Assembly (NCBI GenBank): GCA_015680685.1
Contig: MNCI01004078.1
Location: 765,942 to 829,941, forward strand
Source: Gnetum montanum
Lineage: Eukaryota > Streptophyta > Gnetopsida > Gnetales > Gnetaceae
Length of the DNA: 64,000 nucleotides
Direction: 5' to 3'
A model generated the notes under the pieces. The model made no database searches and had not been told where the DNA came from. It saw nothing but the letters and a program-made list of their open reading frames with translations. Shown here piece by piece: positions 55,100 to 64,000 of the stretch (its first letter is position 1; every line of letters begins with the position of its first letter). The translations under genes and the position numbers were made by a program.

Positions 55100-57890
55100 T
55101 TTTTCTAGTTAAGGAATTGCCTAACTTTGTCCATTGCACTAAGGAATTTTTTATTGTTGCTCATGGCCTTGTCACCCCAGTTGTGCTTTACTTCCTCCAT
55201 ATGTCCCAAAATGTAGACTTTGGCTTTAGGCTTTGGCTATTATGGGTCTTCCTTATTATTTTGGTTGTGGGTTGTGGTGGCCTCCTGTGGCTTATTAATT
55301 GAAGAGGTTGGGGTAGAGGAGGTCATGGATATAGCTAAGATGGAAGTGGGATTTAGTTGACCTACTTCCTTTTGTGCCTCTACATGCTTATCTCCCTTGT
55401 TATCAGACTTTTTCTTATGCTTCTTCCCTAGTTTGGTTGTAGTTTTTTGGTTGTCAACCATTGGCTATAAGGAAGAGGCAATAGCATTGGCCACCAAAGG
55501 GGGTCATTGTGCAGTTGGTTGGGTTGCAACTATTTGGGTTATATTGGGTTAAGAAACCTTGATGACAAAAGGTTCCCTCAAAGGCATTTGTGATGGTACT
55601 CTCATAATGAAGGGAGATCTTAAGCTATGGGAAGCCAAAGAAGCTCTTTCATTGTAGAGGAATACTTGAATCATGAATGGTTCTCTTATAGGTCTTCAAT
55701 TGTCATCGATGTTAAATGCTAAAATAAATTAGGGGCTATTATTAGCATTCAACATGTCTTTGTAGACCTACATTGGCCAGTTTTGTGGCCAAATTGGGTT
55801 AGAAGCATCTAAGACCAATTTACCCCTATTTATCATCCTTTGCAAGTCATCCTTCAGTGTAAGGAAAAAGTCTATATCATGACCAGGTAGTTGATGATCA
55901 TGGTAGAAGGGGTCTAACTAGAAGTATCTAGGTAATTGGGGATCATCCTTTGTTTCCTAAGTGGGATATTTGGCTATTTCGCATAGTCACTCATGTTTCT
56001 TTTGAGTAGCTTGGTCATTTTTTTATGTTGCATGCATCTACTTCTTAACAATTGGTCTAGGAACTCAAATAGTTTTAATGGCAACATAGTGTATTTAGCC
56101 CTATCCTTCCTTTTGAAGTTAGGCTTATTTGATGTCAATGTAGTTATCCTAGAAGTTGATGGTTATTGTGGTCATTGGTGGGGACCTTGGATGGGCTAAC
56201 CTTTGACCCTTGGTTCATGGTCTTAGTTTCCTTGGTTACAAGTTTTACAATATTGTTATTTTGTTTGCTCTTTTCTTTGTCTCTTCAAGTGTATTGGTTT
56301 TTATATGCGATATAGGCTAGATCATGACTAGCCTCTGTGGCATCCTCTATATTTTTAATTTGCGAGAACACTTGGCTAAGAGACCATAGATCAAGGTAGT
56401 AGAGTTTGGACTTAATGAACTCATTAACTGCTCCCTTGAATATGGCTAATAAGTGGGCTTTAGCTATGGGCTTTGGTATTTCATTTAATAGTCCATTCCA
56501 CCATTGAATGAATTTTTATATGGGTTCTAAGGACCTCTACTTGACCTTCATGAGTTAGTCAAGTGTTTTGTTAAGCTTCAAATTATACTTGAAGTGGTTG
56601 ACAAACTAGGCTACTAAGTCCTCCAAAGAGGATATAGATCTTCTAGGCAATTTGTGGTACCAATCAAATGCTTTCCTAGTCAAAGACATAGGGAAAATCT
56701 TCATAATGATATGAGGCCATGGCTACAAGAGTAAGCATTCAAATCAAAAGATAATAAGGAGCACTTGAGTCACCCTCTCCATTATATTTGCTAAATTGGG
56801 AAATGGGGACACCAAGAGGAAGTGTCAAGGGTGGGACTACAAAACTTATGGGATCATCCTAGTAGAAGTTCATAATCTTGACAATTTGTATGGTAGAGCC
56901 TTTAAGCCTCTTCAACTCCTTTGTTAGGTCTTGGATCATTTGGAAGGCTTGATCCAAGCCTTGTGGTGGCCCCATAGGTTGCGAGGTTTGTACATAAGGT
57001 TGTGGCATTTGTTGTGAGGCTTGTGGCCCATTATTAGTTACATGATAGAAGGAAGAGGTTACATTATGGATGGTGGCTTATGGTCCAAACCAAGAAAAAT
57101 ATTTTATGCCAGTACTTGAGGCACAAATGGGACAAATGGGCTATATGACCCCTGCACTTCTTGGGGTTCCATGGCAGACCCCACGTGAGTAGTTAACGAA
57201 TTTGTCATGGTAAAAACCATTGTTGATAGTTTTATGTATCGAGGTTGTGTTGTAAATAACATTGTTGTGTTATAGTTGGTTATTTGTGGCATTGGCTGAG
57301 TATGATGTATGGCTATAACCAGTGTGGGATCTGCCATAGTAAAGTAGGAATGCATGGAAGATAATGGCACCATACCTATGGAGAAAACAAAAGCATTAGA
57401 GGAAGGTATTGTGACCTTGGGGGATGTTTGTTGGAACAGTCCTCCAATGATGTTTTTAGATTCAAATTTTGCCTTTAAATTCATCCTCCTCCTCCTATTA
57501 TTCCTCAAACTTAGACTTTTCATTTTCCTCTTCCATAATAATCAATTAGGCTAGGATACTAGAAAATATGTCGTTAAGAGGAATTTTGTCATATAGGGAA
57601 GGAATGTACTCTTTTCCACCCCTATGTATGAGCTCAAATTTCCTTTTGGCCTTGGCTTCAATTCTTGGAATTAGCATGCGTACCTATATTTTAGCACAGA
57701 TGAAGTTATAATGATCTTCATTTATGGCTACAAAATGAAGAATCTCCCCTCTAATCCTCAAAGATCACCTACACTCAATGATGGTAGGGTCTTCAGGATC
57801 ATACACCCTCATGGCTTATTGGCTATGATCTTCGCCAGTGAGGGTGAAGGGCAATTTGGTGGAATTTTGGAAAGACATGGCTATAATGTT
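55100..57890 (-). pseudogene. T2 gag
   Basis: N-terminal block at 57750-57600: HYNFICAKI, then KRKFELIHRGGKEYIPSLYD, as in T1. Linker 57523-57104. Gag core at 56700-56400: LTRKAFDWYHKLPRRSISSL, HFKYNLKLNKTL, LLAIFKGAVNEFIKSKLYY. Knuckle remnant near 55900: HDHQLPGHDIDFFLTLKDDL, in which the Cys ligands seen in T1 are lost. Lysine-rich segment at 55461-55240 (KLGKKHKKKSDNKGDKH). Many stops. Confidence 0.8.
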
Positions 57891-58019
57891 GAGGATTACT
57901 TAAAAATAGGCTATAAATGGTAAAATAGGAATAGATTCTAGTAAATGGAATTCAAAAACTCTTAAAGGAAATAAAAATGGCAAAAAGTGATGTACTTACT
58001 ATAATTAGTAAGTGGGGGT

Positions 58020-59045
58020 AAGGGGTGTTTATCCCTTTACCAGAAATGGAATGTTGAAAATGTTGGTTTCGAGCCTCACCCAAGTTGGCCTCCCAACTAC
58101 CTGTACATTAGGTATGGCAAGGGGGAAAGAAGGGGGATGAGATAAAGGAAATCTCACACTTTCTTATTTCAATGTCAGAGATAGGGAGGAAAATTTGAAG
58201 ATCAAAATTGAAACTTGGTAGTTTTCAATGATGGTTTTGGTAGGCTACCAAATTTTTCCACAAAGGAGGGAGAAGTAGGCTTGGCTAGTATGGAAACCAA
58301 CATTAGTTTAGTGGTAAAAAATGTGGCAGAAAAATTTAAATGGTTATTAACGCTTCCACGCTGGCTTTGCTCTAGAAATTCATAGTAGATCTTGTGAAAT
58401 TTCAACACCCAAATCACTTGTAGCTTCCATGCTAAGGTTTCTACTATAAGGGGGTAAAGGTATCATTGGTATCCTTGGGAGTTTTGGCCTCACAAACTAG
58501 AAAATGGCTTTCAACTTGCAATAAAAGCATATCTTGCCATTAATTTGGTTTCAAACCTCACCAACTCTAGCTTCCCAACTACTTCCATGCTGGGTATGGC
58601 AAAGGAGGGAAAAGAAGAGGGGTGAGATGATGGGAGAGTCTCACACTTCCTACCTCAATGTTGATGGTGGGAAGGCTAAAAACCAAAGAGAAAAGTTAGT
58701 GTTTTTCCACTAAAATTGGTTTTAGCGAGCTACCAATTTGCTCAACTTGGAAAAGTGGGGGGAAAGCCAACTCAACTCACGAAAGAGTTGAATCGCCCAC
58801 TTTTAGAAACTAAAGAAAAATATTTGGCAATAAAAAGGAAAAAATAATAGGGGAAAAAGATATCAACGTTGGCTTTGGGTTGTAAAATTCATAATAAGTG
58901 ATGTGAAAAGCCAAAACCCAACCTCCTACAATTTCAATACTATAGTTTTGGTAATAGGGGGGAAAGATCAACATTGATTCTTCAAAGATTTTGGCTGCAA
59001 AAAAAAAAGCTTACAAATTGTAATAAAAAGAATAAATCTAATCAC
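58020..59045 (-). repeat. T2 leader with two tandem units of about 490 bp
   Basis: CCTCACCCAAGTTGGCCTCC near 58073 matches CCTCACCAACTCTAGCTTCC near 58556. 58350-58550 likewise matches 58860-59045 (ttggctttg, aaattcata.ta). Non-coding, between primer-binding site and gag. Confidence 0.6.
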
Positions 59046-59059
59046 AGAATTTAGGAAGA

Positions 59060-59078
59060 GGCCCTCTTTCTAGCACCA
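59060..59078 (-). other. T2 primer-binding site
   Basis: TGGTGCTAGAAAGAGGGCC on the minus strand, the counterpart of the T1 site, following the LTR end ...CACAACA after a short GTTTTC stretch as in T1. Confidence 0.65.
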
Positions 59079-59086
59079 AGGAAAAC

Positions 59087-60416
59087 TGTTGTGATCAAAA
59101 ACCTCAATCATTGGAAAAACCAACGATCCTCGATGTAACAATTTCCCAACCTCAAATCACCAAGACCTCTATGAAAAAAATGGGATTTGCGATACTGTGG
59201 CTAATCTGACAAATCAACCAAGGACTTATGAGATGTGAAATGTGGGAATACAAACAGATCCAAATAATGCATAGAAAATAAAATTTATTTTTGAACACAA
59301 AATTCAAAACTTAAAACTTTATTGAGAATTAATAAAGAATAAGTTAGAGAAATGTGTACAAATGATGCCTGTATAAGTAGAAAGGGAGTTCACTTCTACA
59401 AAAGTTCAAAGCCCATCGAAGCCGATGTGATCTGCTCCATGATCCAGGTGTTAAGCCACTCCTGATGTTATCGAACCTTCCTTCACTACTGAAACCTCAA
59501 ATATACAAGTTGGGTCACTGCTAGGGGGTGAGAAAAGTAGAAAATTTGAATGCCAAATTTCTTCATGCTAGGGTTTGGAAATCCCAAAAGTGCAGTGTTT
59601 ACACCCAAAATCCACAAATCTCAAGGCTACAATGCTTCCATGCTAAGGTTTAAGAGAATGCAAGTATGGGAACTTGCAAGAGCTATTAAGTACCTAAGAA
59701 TGCCATAAGTGTGGAATTATGAATAATGTTTTTGCTCAGAAAATTTTTTTGGGACTTTGCTCAAAATTTCTTAGCCTTGCTAAAAATTGCTAGAACTTGA
59801 GAAAAATTGCTAGAACTTTTAAATGGTGTTGGAGGCTATTTTTTATAGGTTCATTGGGCCATGAATGGGGTTACAAAATGGCTATGATTTGGCTACAAAT
59901 TGGCTACCAAATTTAGGTGAGATGGGTGCCCAAATTTGAGGGGTTACTATACATAGTAAGTGCTTCCCCCTTGGCCATTCCATTTGCTATAAATAGTAAC
60001 TAGGACAGACCTTCCATGTTGGAGATGAATTTTCTATGCTAAGCTTTCCTCCATGTTTGCTAAAGTGGCTAGTCAGCGTTGAAGTGCATGAACTAATGAA
60101 TTTTTGCTTTTGTGGCTTCCATGTTGGGAATGAAGGCTCCACACTAGAGGGAAACTTCCATGATGAGGGGGGAAAGTTTCTAGCTATGCATGTGGTCTCC
60201 ATGTTGAGGGGTGAAAATTTCCAAAACTCCCACCCTTCCACACTAGGGATAGGTGAGATCTGCCCCCCTACATTTTTTTCCAGCAGAGAAAAATGCATAC
60301 CCCCATAAAACCCATGAAATTTCATTTTTTGGCATTCCAAAAGGCATTTTTGACAACCACACATCCCCCCCCCCCCCCCCCCAAAAAGCCAAAATATAGA
60401 CACTATGTGTAACAAC
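59087..60416 (-). repeat. T2 5' LTR, outer end approximate
   Basis: The inner end at 59087 is fixed by the primer-binding site. On the minus strand a TATA box CCTATAAAAAATAG lies at 59841-59847. CCATGCTAAGG-type words are frequent (59565, 59638, 60036). The outer end is put at about 60416 (minus-strand TGTTGTTACAC), where composition changes. Confidence 0.5.
60365..60382 (+). repeat. homopolymer of 18 C
   Basis: An uninterrupted C run (G run on the element's sense strand) near the outer end of the T2 LTR. Its length could be affected by sequencing. Confidence 0.8.
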
Positions 60417-63400
60417 ATTGCCTCGATGTTGCCCGACACCCCAAGGAATTCACGAAGATCCAAGGGATCTAGGACGGAAGACCTGGGGAATACGCCTCAA
60501 GTAAGCAAGCAACTCATGAGTGAGTGCAAGCAGAAGCATAGCTTCTTAACGTACATGACCATGCACCTCATTGAGGGTAACCAAACTCCAAAATGAGGAC
60601 GAAGCAAACAAGCACATACACAACCTTGTAGACCACATCGGTGAGAGGGGAGACGATGCACCTACAAGGGAAGGTGCCTCACCCTTAGATCCCTCATAAT
60701 CTGGTACAAGGTATGGCCTGGCATCACACCAAAACTATCCAGTCTTGGCTGCCTACATATCTATGACCGCCGTAGAATTAGGGCCGTGTAGTTCTCCACG
60801 GAGAAGAGGGGAATGAAGAGGACTTAGAAGAGAGTTGCAACAGGAGGGTGTCCTGTTGCTAGCTTGGTACCACCAAGCTGGTGTGGGTTTTCTAACACTT
60901 GAGAGTCACCCGAGGGTACCTCAGAGTGTTCCATGGCCCTCGAACCATGGGGAGAGCCCAAGAGAACCACCACTCTGGGACATCTCTCACAATCCTCCCC
61001 CACACAAACAAGCGATGTCCTTGGAGCAGAGCCTAGCATAGCTTTGAGTGTACACTTCTAAATGGATTTTGAACTCCATCAATTCTGGGGATCCGTCAAC
61101 TTCTTAGATGCTAGGCTTGAAGGAAGGTACTAACCTAAACACCTAATGCATCCTTCCATCCAATGCCTTACATGAAACGCAAGGGCAATTGGAGGAAGCC
61201 CAAAGACTTTCCTTCTCTATACAAGCAGGAGAGTCCAACCCAAAGGGCCAACGTCCCTAAGGTGTCCCCTAGATCTGTCCCTTCTGAGGGTCTAGAGACA
61301 TATCTTCTTGCGTAAGCCCACACTTATGCAAGAAGACAGCTCCTCTTCCACAAGTCCCACTGAGTTCCTCTGTGAATGGCATCTCAGCATCCATTGATTT
61401 TTTTTTTTGAGGGCTCACCAGGGCCACTACCCATGGTGAGGGACTTGGGAACATCACACCAAGAGGGAGGACATGCTTCTAAGAGCCATGTCTCCACAAG
61501 CAACTCATGCTTTCCAAAAATCCATGTTCTACTACTTGCATCGAGACCCATGGGGTCTCACCAATGCAACCATCTAAGAACTGATTCCACATGCATTGGT
61601 ACCATGCGCATTCTCTTTTTCTCATCATGTTTGTTCAAGCTAGTATGAAGGGAGTTGAGCATGTTCTCCCTTACAAACAAGGTACAAGAGCAGATCTTTG
61701 AGCTTGACCTTGTCATCTACAGACACCAGCATCGCTTGCCTCAATTCATCATTCCATAGTATTTCAACAAGAGAGAAGATCCAAAAATCTATTTGGAAAC
61801 TTCTCCAGGAGACTAACATACAACAAGCCCCAACTATCAACAATACCTCTTGTGATTGTCCAACATCGAGAATGGCTATTCGAATGTTAGAACAAGGGAG
61901 GGTCAATTAGGCAGCCAACCCCATGACAATCCTCCATCACCTATCTCACATCAGCCATAAGCACAACATCGAATGCAACCATAATATCCCGTTCATGGAG
62001 AAGGTTCACCCACATTTTCCACATGCAAGCCATCCTTCCCACACCAAGTTATGGGACAAGCACCATTTTCTGAACACTAGGTCCATGAACAAATATAGAT
62101 TCATCTTAGAGAGTAACCAGATCATGAATTCTCCAAGGAACATCACGTTCTCATAATTTGCATTTCCCCACTATCTCAAGAACGATTGCCAGTCTCGCGA
62201 TCAACACCTTTCAGTAGATTTTGGACTTGCAGGAAGGATCCTCTTTGGGAGGTTTCTTCCATAGGTAAGTATAGTAGCCCAACTACACCTTACCCCTCAT
62301 ACACACCCAAGTAGTCAATATAGCCAATAGAACCATATCGTGGAACTGTCACTAGCTAAGGGAAGACATGGGTTCAAAAGTCTTACCCAATTTTGATTTT
62401 CCCCTTGAGAACAACTCGAGACACCAAGAAATTCATCCCTTTGATCAAGAGGGATTTCTATTTCATCTTGGGAGATCTGGGTTTTTGTTTCATACATCCC
62501 AATCAAGCCCGTTTACATCAATTTGTGGTGGACAAGGCGGCACCACTACCTATTGTCATTCAACCCAAACAACAGACACAAGTCAACAACAATATCTTGC
62601 CCATAGGAGGACTAGGTCCTCAAGATAGTTTTTACATGGAATGGGCTTTCATCAACATCATTTACAACTCAAACACAAAACGATTCATCCCTGAAGGATT
62701 TACAATAAGGATGGTCTACCAGAGAACCCCAACAAGGAAGTTCCTTTGAAGACCCCAAAATTGAGAGCACACAATATCATGCCTTGCTTACATGAAGAGG
62801 AATATGTATCTTTAATTTACATCAATAACACGATCTCAAAAAGGAGATTTCATGAATTTCACCAAGGTAACAACATTCTGTCTATGAGAACAAGCCCCAC
62901 GAGTTCATGAACATGGGACCATAGCTAGGAACAAGTCCCAAACATCAACTGCTTATAGGAGACAACCATCTCAATATCACCTACCTTATTATTTTAGGAA
63001 CTGAAGAGGGCATCCATTGAAATGAAAAATGATCCCTCATGATCAACTCTGCTATCCCACTAGGGAGGTGAGAACACCAACATGAATTAACCTCACACCA
63101 AAGACATGGGACAATGCATCCGGGAGGGACTGTGTGATACATCAGTGTACATAAGGGACAGAGTACACAGAAAAATTTAGCAAGACACCATAGCTTATTA
63201 GGCACAACGAATCCCCAATCACGGAATCACACCATAGACAAAAAACAAACCAATAAGTCCCAATCTATGAGAGCACATCATAGCTCTCCAAAGCACTAGA
63301 AACAATTTGTCACGAAATCCCACCAACATGCACAAATCATTAGAAACCCCCAATCATGAGAGCATCGGCTCAAGTGTTTCGAGCACATTAAACCCCACCA

Positions 63401-64000
63401 AGAGAAATCACAATTTCTGTATCTATAACGTCATATATTCAAGGATGGACCACCATCCCAACATTTGGAAAACTACTCCACGATCACCTCCAACATGGAA
63501 GAGCAAGTCTAGGTGCCACTACCCAGAACTCTACTCAAATCCACCGTGAGACATCACATTGATTTGAATTTCAATCACCATCGATCATCTATGGACAAGA
63601 TCTTTGCCAGTCCAAGAACACAAGAAAATGTGTTCCCAAGATTTGTCCTGTCTCAAGGATGTTCACCAAGCATACACCATCCAGGCATGCCAACATCATC
63701 AAGAACACATGGCACTAGTTCAAGAGCATAATGGGCAAGGTCATGCCCTGGTCCGTTCGTTACAACACCATATCACAACTGAAACATTTCTCATGAGGTT
63801 TTCAGTAGAATTATACATCAAGGCACAAAGGCCATTTACAACATATAGCAAGGGTGCTCCAAAACAAGCACTAGGAAGACACCATACATCAAGCTTGGCT
63901 TTGTCACAGTGTGTGGCATAGGCCTACAACCAGGAGACAACTGAGTCACATAGGCAATACATCTAGCACTTGTGTGTGCATACAACTGAATTGAGAATAT
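60417..64000. other. unassigned sequence, C/A-rich on the plus strand, no recognised gene
   Basis: 3.6 kb with a composition unlike the AT-rich rest. The longest frames are 62393-62749 (+, 118 codons, with KFIPLIKRDFYFILGDLGF and FYMEWAFINIIYNSNTKRF) and 63604-63921 (+, 105 codons). Neither resembles a family I know. A perfect long frame without stops may be chance in low-T sequence. It may be part of another retroelement cut off by the window edge. Confidence 0.35.

Larger units (their letters stand above)
47561..60416 (-). mobile_element. element T2: diverged relative of T1, minus orientation, 3' part missing
   Basis: On the minus strand from the right: 5' LTR (about 60416-59087), primer-binding site, leader with repeats, gag (57890-55100), protease (55071-54529), spacer, then the antisense gene (which is on the plus strand, 47992-53608). 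The order equals T1. No RT, integrase or 3' LTR was found on the left, so that end is approximate. Confidence 0.75.

Noticed and set aside
61640-61906. 88-codon minus-strand ORF as a possible gene
   Set aside because: No recognisable domain, no promoter or splice context; kept only as part of the unassigned region.

Overview
This window looks like a gene-poor, transposon-dominated stretch of a land-plant nuclear genome. The evidence is one GC-rich, intronless LEA_2/NHL-type gene, spliceosomal introns with GT..AG borders, and plant-type Ty1/copia, Ty3/gypsy (Athila/Tat-like) and hAT elements. I see no bacterial, organellar or CRISPR features. The species cannot be named from this sequence; a large-genome plant is an inference from the nesting depth.

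Layout. 1-1618: 3' end of a decayed copia element. 3362-4024 (-): the LEA_2-type gene, the only ordinary host gene I can support. 4464-16961: an hAT transposon with 14-bp perfect terminal inverted repeats and a decayed zinc-finger transposase; it is split by LTR element B (7873-15946, -), which is itself split by solo LTR D (9218-10288, target duplication CCTAG). 17087-45258: LTR element C (-), with 3' LTR, ORF3, spacer and the end of integrase, split by T1 (21756-33983, +, target duplication GATCT) and by A (34202-43368, +, target duplication GTACG/GTACA, two 845-bp LTRs, gag-pol). 45259-47560: a degenerate tandem array with a period near 185 bp. About 47560-60416: element T2 (-), a diverged relative of T1. 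60417-64000: unassigned sequence.

Two retroelement groups dominate. A, B, C and D share LTR ends TGATGA...TCATCA and a TATA box about 100 bp into the LTR, behind a block of short palindromes. A carries gag-pol, B carries only an accessory ORF3, and C carries the end of pol plus ORF3. T1 and T2 share gag, protease and a similar primer-binding site.

The main discovery candidate: T1 and T2 each carry, on the strand opposite to gag-pol and directly after protease, a multi-exon gene of about 900 codons with its own TATA box about 150 bp before the ATG. Exon order, exon lengths modulo 3 and splice phases of the first four introns agree between the two strongly diverged copies. Introns can survive retrotransposition only in this antisense orientation, so the gene appears to have travelled as an antisense, intron-containing passenger. 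The sense-oriented ORF3 of B and C shows no clear introns and has a similar overall design (MAPK start in B, central domain, coiled-coil tail); distant relationship is a hypothesis. All retroelement genes here are broken by stops and frameshifts.
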